This document shows, piece by piece, positions 45,147 through 53,909 of a DNA stretch of 64,000 bases. The translations under genes and the position numbers were made by a program. The stretch is from Nostoc commune NIES-4072 (GTDB lineage Bacteria; Cyanobacteriota; Cyanobacteriia; Cyanobacteriales; Nostocaceae): positions 1,107,916 through 1,171,915 of the forward strand of contig NZ_BDUD01000001.1 of assembly GCF_003113895.1 (NCBI RefSeq). The letters run 5' to 3'. The notes under the pieces are model-generated. The model worked only from the letters and a program-made list of their open reading frames with translations. It made no database searches and was not told the origin of the DNA. How positions within the stretch are numbered: the first letter of the stretch is position 1; the number at the start of each line of letters is the position of its first letter.

Positions 45147-46792
45147 ATAATCGGGTTGCGGAGGTCTTCTACCAGCGCTTGAATTTCTGCTGGAGGAGGT
45201 GGCGTTAGGCGCGAAACAACTAGGGTGACAACGAAGTTAATTAGCATACCCAAAGTACCAATTCCTTCGGGAGAAACCCCAAAAAACCAGGGTTGCATAC
45301 CCCCAAATTTGACGCCGATAATGTAGATTATCGTAAAAATTAAACCCGTCAACATGCCGGCGATCGCACCTTCAGAATTGGTACGCTTGTCGAAAATCCC
45401 CAGAAAAATCACTGGGAAGAAACTAGCGGCGGCTAAACCGAAGGCAAAAGCTACCACCTCACTCACAAATCCCGGCGGATTCACCCCAAAATATCCGGCG
45501 AGGACGAGGGAAAAGCCTACCATGATCCGCCCGACAAACACCCGTTTTTGTTCTGAGGCTGATGAATCTATGATCCGGTAGTAAATATCGTGGGCGATGG
45601 AACTGGAAATTACCAGCAATAAACCTGATGCTGTAGACAAAGCAGCAGCCAAACCGCCAGCCGCTACCAAGCCAATCACCCACGGAGGCAGGTTAGCTAC
45701 CTCTGGAGTAGAAAGCACAATGATATCTCGGTCAATCTTGATTTCATTAGTGTCTTTGTTTGGGGTTAACTGGAGACGCCCATCTTTATTTATGTCATCA
45801 AAACCCAAAAGTTTGGTTTTTTCCCACTTGGTCGCCCAGTCTAGCTGCTGCACTTCTGCAATCGAATGATTGTGCAGGGAATCGATGAGGTTGTAGCGGG
45901 CAAACATCGAAAGGGCTGGAGCTGTTGTATAAAGAATGGCAATAAATAGTAGCGCCCAACCAGCAGAATAGCGAGCTGCACGCACACTCTTTACTGTGTA
46001 AAACCGGACGATGATATGAGGCAAGCCGGCAGTGCCTACCATCAGGGCAATGGTAGTGAACAGCACATCTAGCATTGACTTGTTCACAAATGGCTGAGTA
46101 TACGGCTTAAATCCCAGGTCAACCTGGATTTTATTGAGTTTGTCAGCAATATCACTGAAGGTAAATGCTAGCTGAGGAACAGGATTACCAGTGAGAAACC
46201 AGGCGATCGCGATCGCTGGAATCAGGTAAGCAAAAATCAACACACAGTATTGTGCTACTTGTGTCCAGGTAATGCCTTTCATCCCCCCCAGCACAGAGAA
46301 AAAGCCGACAATCACCATACCGATGATTACACCTGTATTGATATCTACTTGTAGAAAGCGGCTAAAAACAATGCCCACGCCCCGCATTTGTCCAGCAACG
46401 TAGGTAAGGGAGACGAAAATGGCTGCAACTACTGCCACTAAACGGGCGATATTAGAGTAGTAGCGATCGCCTACGAAATCTGGCACTGTATACTTACCAA
46501 ATTTCCGTAAGTAGGGAGCTAGTAATAATGCTAGCAGTACATAACCGCCAGTCCACCCCATTAAATAAATAGAACCATCGTAGCCCAAAAAAGAAATCAG
46601 CCCCGCCATTGAAATAAACGAAGCTGCGGACATCCAATCGGCGGCGGTAGCCGCACCATTAGCAATTGAAGGTATCCCTTGGCCTGCTATAAAGAAGTCT
46701 TTACTATTTTCGACTCGTGATTGCCAACCAATATAAATGTAGGCGAGGAAGGAAAGTCCAACTAATACAATAGTCCAAATTTCAACTGACAC
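45137..46792 (-). CDS. Sodium:solute symporter, large subunit
   Basis: Solute:sodium symporter (SSS) family protein of 551 residues with about 13 membrane segments. The N-terminal YIYIGWQSRVENSKDFFIAGQ and AATAADWMSAASFISMAGLI are typical of acetate-permease-like ActP members. Between helices is an extended soluble loop with an EF-hand-like D-I-N-K-D-G-R-L (about residues 310-345), as in the VC_2705-type subfamily. Substrate is likely a short carboxylate. Start is GTG 46792 with GAGG seven bases upstream. It follows the small subunit with a 9-base gap, so the two form an operon. Confidence 0.9.
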   Translation of the reverse strand: MSVEIWTIVLVGLSFLAYIYIGWQSRVENSKDFFIAGQGIPSIANGAATAADWMSAASFISMAGLISFLGYDGSIYLMGWTGGYVLLALLLAPYLRKFGKYTVPDFVGDRYYSNIARLVAVVAAIFVSLTYVAGQMRGVGIVFSRFLQVDINTGVIIGMVIVGFFSVLGGMKGITWTQVAQYCVLIFAYLIPAIAIAWFLTGNPVPQLAFTFSDIADKLNKIQVDLGFKPYTQPFVNKSMLDVLFTTIALMVGTAGLPHIIVRFYTVKSVRAARYSAGWALLFIAILYTTAPALSMFARYNLIDSLHNHSIAEVQQLDWATKWEKTKLLGFDDINKDGRLQLTPNKDTNEIKIDRDIIVLSTPEVANLPPWVIGLVAAGGLAAALSTASGLLLVISSSIAHDIYYRIIDSSASEQKRVFVGRIMVGFSLVLAGYFGVNPPGFVSEVVAFAFGLAAASFFPVIFLGIFDKRTNSEGAIAGMLTGLIFTIIYIIGVKFGGMQPWFFGVSPEGIGTLGMLINFVVTLVVSRLTPPPPAEIQALVEDLRNPIIEE

Positions 46793-46801
46793 GGTTTTTC
46801 C

Positions 46802-47056
46802 TCACTTCTTAATATTGTATTTTTGATCTAGTTTGTCCATTTGAAAGGCATAAATGAAAATTAAGGCCACAAATACCAGGATTGATCCTTGTTGCGCCAT
46901 CCAAAAGCCAAAGGGTACGCCAAAAAACCGTATCGCATTCAAAGGTTGAACCAACAAAATACTAAAAATTAGGGAAACCAATGCCCAGACAATTAAAAGA
47001 TTACGAATTAAAGCAGTATTAGCACGCCAATAAGAACGGCGCTGATCTTCATCCAT
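46802..47056 (-). CDS. DUF4212 sodium/substrate symporter small subunit
   Basis: 84 residues with two membrane helices (about 18-38 and 52-72); signature RSYWRANTALIRNLLIVWALVS and FGFWMAQQGSILVFVALIF. DUF4212 proteins are encoded next to VC_2705-type SSS permeases, exactly as here, and are thought to be their small subunit. ATG at 47056. It is the first gene of the operon; the stop overlaps the ribosome binding site of the permease. Confidence 0.92.
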   Translation of the reverse strand: MDEDQRRSYWRANTALIRNLLIVWALVSLIFSILLVQPLNAIRFFGVPFGFWMAQQGSILVFVALIFIYAFQMDKLDQKYNIKK

Positions 47057-47665
47057 CGTTGTTCATCATCATTGCGTTAGTGCATCAAAATAATACCAAT
47101 AAGCCGTTGATATCCTGCCTAATGACTGTATTAATTTTTAAATTATTTAGTAAATAATATTTATTGTTTAAGTAATAAATTCTCCTAAATCACAACTGGT
47201 TAAAAATTACCGTATAGTTATTTGTGAACAAATGTTGCTTGATGAAGCTGAAATATACAATAAAACAGCAGCAATAAAGTAGTTTTTTATACTAATACTT
47301 TAATGTAAATTAAGTATTAACTATTAAGCATTTTAAGTCTTTAAATGCTAAAGATTTGTTTTTACTACCATAAAAGCAATTGATACTCATAAAAGTGAGT
47401 TAAGTTAACTTACAAAATATACGAATAATTACTGTGGATTATTACTTAGTATGTTTAATAACATTAATATAGCGATTTTGTTATTACACAGATGGGGCAT
47501 TAGCAAAACATAGTAAATTATGATACAGATACTGTTTTATTGAGCTTTCGGATGCATTGCAGTCTGTATAGATGAGAACTTCTATCATCATGGTGAGAAA
47601 AAGCTGATTTTAACTAACTGATTCGCTTTATTCTCAACAACCAGCGTCTTCATAGATTTTTTAAC
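47057..47665. other. AT-rich intergenic region, nothing recognised
   Basis: About 600 bases upstream of the symporter operon and before the leuA remnant. Very AT-rich with no coding frame. It presumably contains the operon's promoter; I cannot pick a site with confidence. Confidence 0.35.
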
Positions 47666-47668
47666 TAG

Positions 47669-48079
47669 TCTTGGAAGCTGCACAAAAATAATGAACACGT
47701 TCAGGTAATCTGCGGTGACTGCACTTGCCCAACTGCAACTATTACAATTGTCACTCCTGAAGGCAAAATCCTTACAGATGCGAGTGTAGGCACTGGCCCG
47801 GTGGATGCGGTCTATCAAGCAATCAATCGATTGGTGCAGATTCCCAATCAACTAATTGAATTTTCCGTCCAATCTGTGACTGGTGGGATTGATGCACTAG
47901 GAACCGTGACAGTTCGCTTGAAGCATCAAGAGCGGATATTCTCTGGGCAAGCATCTGATACTGATATCGTGGTAGCCGCAGCTTACGCTCATATCAACGC
48001 CCTGAATCGTCTTTATCGTTACTTGCAAACTGAGAAATCCGAGTTTCATGAGATAAACTCTGCCGTTGTCTCTGGGTAG
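47669..48079 (+). pseudogene. 5'-truncated leuA remnant (isopropylmalate synthase regulatory domain)
   Basis: One frame reads [16 protein letters not shown], then [38 protein letters not shown] and later [12 protein letters not shown] to a stop at 48079. This is the C-terminal dimer/leucine-feedback domain of 2-isopropylmalate synthase (P-T-A-T-V-T, G-T-G-P-V-D-A, G-x-D-A-x-G motifs). An in-frame TAG at 47666-47668 precedes it and the whole catalytic TIM-barrel is missing. A GTG at 47801 in mid-domain has no ribosome binding site. It is a deletion remnant; a functional leuA must exist elsewhere for leucine prototrophy. Confidence 0.85.
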
Positions 48080-48234
48080 ATCGGATGCGTTGCTGAATAC
48101 AGGCATAAATCCTTGTAGAGAAGCGATTGTACCTATACATAAACGAGAACTGCTATAGCAAGAGCAGCTAAACATATACCAGCAGTGTTTTGTTCAGGGA
48201 CAATAGAAAAAGCCCACCTAATACGATCGCAGTT

Positions 48235-48720
48235 ATGACAACTACACTGACCTCTGCTGTTAAACCAAGAGCTGAAGATAGTTTTGCCATTAGCTTTGCA
48301 CCATTGTCTCTTGAAGAAATCTATGCCTTATCTAACGATCCAGCCAACGGTGCTGTGGTTATCATGAGTGGCGTAGTTCGCAATCAAACTGATGGTCAAC
48401 CTGTAATTGCTCTAGAGTATCAAGCTTACGAACCTATGGCATTGCGGATATTTTATCAAATTGCTGCTGATATTCGCTTATCTACGCCTGATGTGAATCG
48501 GGTAGTGATTCATCATCGCACTGGACGTTTGCAAGTTGGAGAAATTAGCGTTTTAGTCGCAGTAGGTTGTCCTCATCGGAGTGAGGCGTTTGAAGCTTGC
48601 CAATATGCTATTGATACCCTCAAACACCAAGCACCCATTTGGAAAAAAGAACATTGGGAAGATGGTTCTAGCCGTTGGGTAAGTATTGCTGCTTGCGAAA
48701 CATCAGGAGAAAATTGTTAA
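48235..48720 (+). CDS. moaE: Molybdopterin synthase catalytic subunit
   Basis: 161 residues. MoaE carries out the dithiolene-forming step that converts precursor Z (cPMP) to molybdopterin with MoaD as sulfur donor. Seen are GAVVIMSGVVRNQTDG, LEYQAYEPMAL, VVIHHRTGRLQVGE, VLVAVGCPHRSEAFEACQYAIDTLK and the active-site Lys region PIWKKEHWEDGSSRWV. ATG at 48235 is chosen over an upstream in-frame start at 48190. No other moa gene is in the window. Confidence 0.95.
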   Translation: MTTTLTSAVKPRAEDSFAISFAPLSLEEIYALSNDPANGAVVIMSGVVRNQTDGQPVIALEYQAYEPMALRIFYQIAADIRLSTPDVNRVVIHHRTGRLQVGEISVLVAVGCPHRSEAFEACQYAIDTLKHQAPIWKKEHWEDGSSRWVSIAACETSGENC

Positions 48721-49115
48721 AATTTCTGAGGTTATTGAACACGCTCAATTTATCCAGCAATTAGCGAACTATAACTTGTGCCACAGTTACGCCTGTCTTA
48801 GACATTGCTAAGTGCTGGATGACATCAACCAGTACTTTACCGTTTGGGTTTTAATTTTCCCAAAGCATAGTAAAAAATACGCGAGTTTTTTATTTGTTCA
48901 AAATCTAAACCAATCAGTAATCTCTAATTCCCAAATACCTACTTAATAGGAATATTTAATTTTTATTAAAATTTTATATTTGCAAAACAACAATTTATGT
49001 TGCATTTGTTTACAGAAAATGCATGACTCTATTGAGGTTTGTAAATAATTTGTATTTCTATAAGGAATATTCCTTTAGACTGATCTTCAACTGAAAAACG
49101 TGGGGACAAACACCA
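48721..49115. other. Intergenic region, nothing recognised
   Basis: About 395 bases, AT-rich toward the 3' half, between moaE and the small membrane protein. No remnant or repeat was identified. Confidence 0.35.
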
Positions 49116-49436
49116 ATGCATTCGTTAAATATATTTTGTCACGAATTTGTAGTTGCTGTTTCCTTTGTAGCTTGCATTGTTGGGCTGGTATTACTGTGGG
49201 ACAGTAAACAGCAAAAAAATGATGTAGAAGAGACAGAGCGGATTTTATTTAGAATGAGCTTTACCTACTGGCTAGTTTACTGTGTAGCCTTTGGTATAGA
49301 AAAAATAGTTTTACCCGACTGGGAATCTGTACTCATGACTTTGAGAATAACTACAGCTCTGTCATATTTCTTAACTTTTTCTTGCGTCGTTAGTCTGCCA
49401 CTACACAAATTTGCAGTCCACCGTGTTGAAGAATAG
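49116..49436 (+). CDS. Small membrane protein of unknown function
   Basis: 106 residues. Hydrophobic helices lie at about 9-28 and 82-98, with a weaker one at about 48-62. A charged loop (DSKQQKNDVEETERILF) links the first two. The C-terminus is short and polar. I do not recognise a family. ATG at 49116, preceded by GGGG eleven bases upstream. It is convergent with the DUF2103 gene. Confidence 0.55.
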   Translation: MHSLNIFCHEFVVAVSFVACIVGLVLLWDSKQQKNDVEETERILFRMSFTYWLVYCVAFGIEKIVLPDWESVLMTLRITTALSYFLTFSCVVSLPLHKFAVHRVEE

Positions 49437-49470
49437 TTATAGGGCATGGGGAATTGGGAATTGGGCATGA

Positions 49471-49812
49471 TTATTTCATAGCGATCGCTAATGCCGTTTC
49501 CAATTCTGACTGCGCTAAAGTGGTTAAAATAAAGACCTCTTGTACAGTCTTCCCCTGCCGTGCAATTACTTTATAGCCGCCGCGAATTGGTACTGAAACG
49601 CGCAGTTGCATTTTCGGGCAATGGCCTTTTGCCCGCCCAATCACTCCCGGCGTTACAGTTTGGATGTTGTCCTGCTGACAAAGACGTTCTAAAATGGGAA
49701 TAAGACCATCAAGGTGGGTCGAGTGATTCCAAACCAGTCTGCCAGCTTTTTGCGTTCGCGTAGCGTCTCGTAGAGAAGCCGATCGGAGGGAATCTGCGGT
49801 GGGTTTGCCCAT
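49471..49812 (-). CDS. DUF2103 protein with repeat-derived N-terminal insertion
   Basis: 113 residues. The conserved part runs GRLVWNHSTHLDGLIPILERL, TVTPGVIGRAKGHCPKMQLRVS, and a C-terminal GYKVIARQGKTVQEVF. The His and Cys suggest metal binding. The stretch DSLRSASLRDATRTQ near the N-terminus is encoded by a dispersed repeat (49752-49779) and is absent from my recollection of the family, so it looks inserted. ATG at 49812. It starts five bases after the clpS stop, so the two are co-transcribed. Function unknown. Confidence 0.8.
   Translation of the reverse strand: MGKPTADSLRSASLRDATRTQKAGRLVWNHSTHLDGLIPILERLCQQDNIQTVTPGVIGRAKGHCPKMQLRVSVPIRGGYKVIARQGKTVQEVFILTTLAQSELETALAIAMK
49752..49779. 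repeat. Dispersed 28-bp TCTCGTAGAGAAGC repeat inside the DUF2103 gene
   Basis: GCGTTCGCGTAGCG followed by TCTCGTAGAGAAGC; it differs from 59896-59923 (tnpB end) at only a few positions. Related to 21373-21410 and 52549-52580. Confidence 0.8.
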
Positions 49813-49817
49813 GATAA

Positions 49818-50138
49818 TTAAGCTGCTTCTAGAGGTGCCATTGTCAAACCTGCTCGGTGCAGCTGCTGATGATAAAGTTCCGCAGGTTCTTGGGGCCCGA
49901 CCCAGACGATCGCTTGACCTTCATAGTGTACCTGATTAGTTAGATCCCATGCGCGATCGCCAGTCATCCCTGGAATATATTTCATCAAACATTCACTCAC
50001 ATGTTGGAATGTATTAAAATCATCGTTTAATACAATCACTTTGTAATTCGGATAAGTCTTACGGGTAACTTGATTAGACCGTTCAGGAGCTTTAGTTGGT
50101 GCTGTGGCCATCCCGTAAACATCTGCTGAAAGTGTCAT
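49818..50138 (-). CDS. clpS: ATP-dependent Clp protease adaptor ClpS
   Basis: Adaptor that delivers N-degron substrates to ClpAP/ClpCP. The core is YKVIVLNDDFNTFQHVSECLMKYI, followed by AWDLTNQVHYEGQAIVWVG and EPAELYHQQLHRAGLTMAPLEA. The L-N-D-D and H-x-E-G-x-A/V motifs that hold the N-degron pocket are intact. The start is uncertain among in-frame ATGs at 50144, 50138 and 50111; 50138 is given. It is the first gene of a two-gene unit with DUF2103. Confidence 0.93.
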   Translation of the reverse strand: MTLSADVYGMATAPTKAPERSNQVTRKTYPNYKVIVLNDDFNTFQHVSECLMKYIPGMTGDRAWDLTNQVHYEGQAIVWVGPQEPAELYHQQLHRAGLTMAPLEAA

Positions 50139-50204
50139 AAGCATAGAACAATTAAGCAAGATAATTTTACAAAACTACACTACAAGCAAGTAGTTTAGTC
50201 CATT

Positions 50205-50288
50205 GTCAGTTGTCATTCGTCATTTGTCCGTTATCCGTTGTCCTTAACAAATGACCAATGACCAATGACCAATGACAAATGACCAATA
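50205..50288. repeat. STRR cluster
   Basis: Heptamer arrays TTGTCAT/TTGTCCG and AATGACC/AATGACA between clpS and the FAD oxidoreductase. Confidence 0.88.
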
Positions 50289-50293
50289 ACTAT

Positions 50294-52324
50294 CTATCGC
50301 CAATTATCCCAGTTTTCGTTAAAAATGGATGTATCGGGGAAGGCTGTGGGGTTGCCATTTTGTTGCAAAAGCCGTTTGAGTGCTTCCAATTGTGGCTCTT
50401 GTTTGGGTAAATCATCGACTAGTTGGTAGGGTGCGATCGCATTTTTCAGGGCAAAACTAGCAATAGTTCCCGCAGCTGCGCCAGAAGACCATTCAAAGGA
50501 ATGGACTCGATAGGCAGCAGCAGCAATATGACTAGTAGCAATGCTTTTGCCTCCTACTAGTAAATTATCAATTTTCTGGGGAATCATTGCCCTCAGAGCA
50601 ATTTGGAAGGGATAAGCTTGACCTGCACCACGCCTTTCACCTGGACGTTCTGTATTACCAGGGGCTTCTGGGGGACTATTCACCATGCAAGGATGGAAAT
50701 CTATAGCGTAGTGACCAATACCCACAGCGTCGGGGAAGATGGTAGAACGAGTCCGTCGCATTGCTTTTTCTGGTGAGACTTTACCTTCAATTACTGATAC
50801 TGCTTCCAAACCTGCAAGGGCTGCTCGTAGCCTCCGATACATATCTGCTGGCAGAGTCTGGGAGTAATACTGATCATTGTAATCTCGGCGAGAAATATCA
50901 ATTTCCCAAATACCAAAGCCACCAGGTTGTCCCCAACTAGGGCGGCCAATGATCCGCCGTCCTTCGCGCATATAGGGATATTTCGATAAGCCATGTACTG
51001 TACCCATCGGGGAATTTAGCCCGGAAACAAAGCGGTTATTGCTTTGCTGCTGTTTTACACCCTCCCCCAACTGGGAATCTGTAGTCCCAGCTACTAACCA
51101 ATAATAGAAAGAGAGGGCATTTTCCTCAGCTTTGCGGAGGGTTTCTGTTCGCAGTCCCCCCATCCAACCACCTGATTTTAACTGCCCAGTACTTTCTAAC
51201 TGTTGGCGACTGTAAATCAGGTTATCTTGGGCTGTTCCAGGGCGGTAATCGTTACCCCAAGTCCAGTTTTGCATGGAGATGTCCCCTGGTGTAGGAGCAG
51301 TAAAACTTACACCACCGAATTTTTCTGGTTTTCCTTTGTTTGGACTCAAAATGCGACGATAGGTAAAAACTAAGTCAAAGTTAGCCAGTCGCTTTAATTC
51401 ATAGCTGAAATATGGGGCGTATTGTGGATAAAATGCTGGCATCGTCTGCGGTTGCGGTTCCTTTGTGGCCTCCATTGCAAAGGTGTAGGTAAAGCCTTGA
51501 GGGCAATAAGGGTCGTTATTGGCGCTGGAAGCAGAAGGTTCTAGGTAAGAAAGGGCATCAATACCTAATCGGTAGGGGACATCAGCAAGGGCGATAATTT
51601 CTCCAGTTTCGCTCGCGTCTATGACGTACCATTTAGGAGCATCCCCTTTATCTGCCTTGGGGAGGAAACGAACAATAGTTTTGGTAAATCGAGATGAGTT
51701 TTCGTAGCTATAAGAATCTTCAATACTTTGAGATAAAGTAAAGGTATTGAGCGGTGGTGCGCCTTTTGGTGGTTGATGTTGAATAGCGATCGCACCATTA
51801 ATTATTTTGCCATCAGCAGCGATTTCCAAATCCTTAATTACCGTGTTGGGAAACCATTGCAACTTCCCTTTGCCCTGCTTCTCGGCATCTTTGAGCATCT
51901 GAACCAAAATTGTGTGAGCATCGCGGGGGAGAAAGCAAGAGTCACTTACCCAACAATCACCGGGGTTAAGTTCACCGTATTTGCGCCCAATGCGGTTTCG
52001 CAATTCCATGTAGCCGCGAGAATAGAATTTGAGGGCACGCTGAGTTGGGCGTTCGTCTAACGCAGATGTCCCTTGAGAAGAAATTTGTCCTCCCAGCCAG
52101 TCAGTAATTTCCGTAAGACAAACCGTTCGTCCTGCTAGTAACCCCTCGTAGGCTGTGGCTGCACCAGATAATCCACCACCAACAACTAAAATCTCGCAGT
52201 TGACAGTTTTATCTGGGGTTCTTGGTGGTGCGGCGTTTGCACCATCAAATGCAACTAAGGTAGATACTAAATTGAGACTGATTAGCGATGTCAAGCTATA
52301 GGCTACTTTGTGTCTGCGCTTCAT
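50294..52324 (-). CDS. Exported FAD-dependent oxidoreductase
   Basis: 676 residues. A signal peptide (about 1-31, ending DGANAA) precedes a Rossmann FAD motif ILVVGGGLSGAATAYEGLLAG, then TDWLGGQISSQG. The C-terminal FAD-site motif is LVGGKSIATSHIAAAAYRVHSFEWSSGAAAG. This resembles the FAD-dependent oxidoreductase (DUF/FAD_oxidored) family whose substrates are largely unknown. The signal suggests a periplasmic or secreted protein. ATG at 52324. It stands alone between STRRs and the accessory zone. Confidence 0.87.
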   Translation of the reverse strand: MKRRHKVAYSLTSLISLNLVSTLVAFDGANAAPPRTPDKTVNCEILVVGGGLSGAATAYEGLLAGRTVCLTEITDWLGGQISSQGTSALDERPTQRALKFYSRGYMELRNRIGRKYGELNPGDCWVSDSCFLPRDAHTILVQMLKDAEKQGKGKLQWFPNTVIKDLEIAADGKIINGAIAIQHQPPKGAPPLNTFTLSQSIEDSYSYENSSRFTKTIVRFLPKADKGDAPKWYVIDASETGEIIALADVPYRLGIDALSYLEPSASSANNDPYCPQGFTYTFAMEATKEPQPQTMPAFYPQYAPYFSYELKRLANFDLVFTYRRILSPNKGKPEKFGGVSFTAPTPGDISMQNWTWGNDYRPGTAQDNLIYSRQQLESTGQLKSGGWMGGLRTETLRKAEENALSFYYWLVAGTTDSQLGEGVKQQQSNNRFVSGLNSPMGTVHGLSKYPYMREGRRIIGRPSWGQPGGFGIWEIDISRRDYNDQYYSQTLPADMYRRLRAALAGLEAVSVIEGKVSPEKAMRRTRSTIFPDAVGIGHYAIDFHPCMVNSPPEAPGNTERPGERRGAGQAYPFQIALRAMIPQKIDNLLVGGKSIATSHIAAAAYRVHSFEWSSGAAAGTIASFALKNAIAPYQLVDDLPKQEPQLEALKRLLQQNGNPTAFPDTSIFNENWDNWR

Positions 52325-52446
52325 GGTAAAAAAAACTGCTCCAAATCCTGTGTCATCTTGTAGAAGGTAGCATCCAGGAAATGATCATCACAAGTTTATA
52401 AGAGTAAATATATTTAAATACAATCTTTACACTGAAAATACTGAGT

Positions 52447-52689
52447 ATGCAGGCTAAATTTATCCTGTCTTGTTGTCATGCTAGAAAGTCTGCTTTATCT
52501 GCCCAGTCTAAAGAAGAGGATCAACTGGATACACCTGAAGCGTTCCCCCTTGGGGTTGCCGTTCGCGGTAGCGTCTCTGAAAGAGAAGGCATCGCTATTC
52601 AACTACGTGGTCATAAAATCTTGATCGAGCGATCGCCAATACTAAAACCGACCTATATGTTTTGCGATACGCCTTTTCCCATCATCTGA
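52447..52689 (+). other. Doubtful ORF containing a dispersed repeat
   Basis: An 80-codon frame (MQAKFILSCCHARKSALSAQ onward) whose middle, AVRGSVSEREG, is encoded by the dispersed repeat at 52549-52580. It shows no ribosome binding site and no recognisable family. It may be a decayed gene or chance. Confidence 0.2.
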
Positions 52690-52695
52690 GTGAGC

Positions 52696-52724
52696 GCGAT
52701 GTCTACGACGGGCTACGCTTACGC
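52696..52724. repeat. Dispersed TCTACGACGGGCTACGC repeat
   Basis: Copy related to 16784-16812 and 54296-54321. Intergenic. Confidence 0.8.
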
Positions 52725-52836
52725 AAAAGGGAGCAATATTCAACAGCGATCGCCTATCAACCTGTATAGAGCGCACTTATAGCCAATTTAGGTAAATCAA
52801 AAATCATTTATAAATATCTTTTCATTACTTGTTGCT

Positions 52837-53076
52837 TCAGATTAGTAAAAGTCGATGTACGCACTCAAAAACAACAAAATTTTCATTTTGAGAGAAGTTG
52901 CAAGTCTGACGCTCATTAATAATTAATCCATGATCCTCAGGATAAATTAATTGTTTTTTATTAAAATCTACCTTGAGCATCCCCTCTGTATGCAAAAAGT
53001 GCTTTGATAATACATCTCCATTTTGCTCAAAACCTAGCGATAGTAAAAAAGATTTAAAATTGTCTTGAGTAATCAT
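52837..53076 (-). pseudogene. Truncated N-terminus of a restriction-modification (type I/IIG-like) gene
   Basis: 79 residues: ITQDNFKSFLLSLGFEQ, LKVDFNKKQLIYPEDHGL, and NFVVFECVHRLLLI then stop. The pattern is the N-terminal motif of large class I DNA methyltransferase/restriction proteins, in which it continues C-V-H-R-L-L-E-K-G-Y. Here the frame ends immediately after C-V-H-R-L-L, so the catalytic methylase domain is gone. Whether the 79 residues are still expressed is unknown. ATG at 53076. A MITE-like element begins 32 bases upstream of the start, which could reflect the event that broke the locus. Confidence 0.65.
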
Positions 53077-53107
53077 TTATTGCTTGTTCACGCCGATCTA
53101 CCCATCA

Positions 53108-53211
53108 TATAGCAATCCTAAATCATTCGTGAAAAATTAGATCCCCGACTTCTTGAAGAAGTCGGGGATATGGACATCGCGCATTTTCACAACTCAAATA
53201 AGATTGCTATA
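53108..53211. mobile_element. MITE-like palindromic element
   Basis: Ends are perfect 10-bp inverted repeats TATAGCAATC (53108-53117) / GATTGCTATA (53202-53211). The centre holds CCCCGACTTCTT / AAGAAGTCGGGG, a perfect palindrome of 24-26 bp. There is no coding capacity. It abuts, and shares a TATA with, MITE copy B. Confidence 0.8.
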
Positions 53212-53360
53212 GGATTACTATTTGATTTTTGAACGAAATTAGGTATTGTAGAGTGTGTTAGAACGGAGTTCGTAACGCACTATGAACAAGGGTTTGATGC
53301 GTTACGCTGTCGCTAACACATCCTACGTATCTTTTCAGAAATCAAATCGGATTCCTATAT
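53208..53360. mobile_element. MITE-like element, copy B
   Basis: Inverted copy of the element at 22461-22615, with matching ends (TATAGGATTACTATTTGAT and ATCAAATCGGATTCCTATAT) and the same central GCGTTACG palindromes. Differences are scattered substitutions and small gaps. Confidence 0.85.
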
Positions 53361-53494
53361 ATATGAAATGTACGAACATTTATTGTGAATGGCGCGATCG
53401 CCTTTTCCCGTTATCTGAGCGCGATCGCATAGGTTGAAATGATACCCGCCTTTGATTTGATGAAAATTGAACTAGCGATCGCAAAGCCAAATAA

Positions 53495-53893
53495 TTACCA
53501 AATAATTGTTACCAAATTTGCAGCAAAAATATTTTGATCGCAAGTTAATAAAGCTACTTGATTTCCTTGACTCTCTACAACTAAAGCTGTTGATACAATT
53601 TGGCGATCGTGCATTTCATTGATAGAGGTTAGTTCTGCACTTTTTTCAATGACATCAAAATCCAGTGGATGTATAAAAACTCGTCTATCATTCTTTACAA
53701 CCTTTAACAAGGCATCAACAGAAGGAATCGAAGTTTTACCACGACTAACGATCCATACCGACTCCGCCAAAGCGATCGCAGGCAAAATTAATTCACTGGT
53801 TGCATCAGAAAGAATAGCTTTTACAATAGGGCTTAAACGAGAATTACCTTCTAAAAACCAGATTAGAGCATGGGTATCAAGTATATATTTCAT
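53495..53893 (-). CDS. PIN domain toxin (VapC-like)
   Basis: 132 residues. PIN fold with Asp in YILDTHALIWFLEG, Glu in ALAESVWI, and D-R-Q-I-V-S-T-A plus L-T-C-D-Q-N-I at the acidic cluster, so the four acidic metal-site residues appear present. It would cleave RNA, usually tRNA or rRNA, when freed from its antitoxin. ATG at 53893. It starts 16 bases after the antitoxin stop; the two form a typical vapBC-like unit in an accessory region. Confidence 0.9.
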   Translation of the reverse strand: MKYILDTHALIWFLEGNSRLSPIVKAILSDATSELILPAIALAESVWIVSRGKTSIPSVDALLKVVKNDRRVFIHPLDFDVIEKSAELTSINEMHDRQIVSTALVVESQGNQVALLTCDQNIFAANLVTIIW

Positions 53894-53909
53894 GTTGATA
53901 GATTCATGT

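Noticed and set aside
47801..48079. Stand-alone small gene starting at GTG 47801
   Set aside because: The homology to LeuA continues upstream of the GTG in the same frame, and no ribosome binding site precedes it, so it is part of a remnant.
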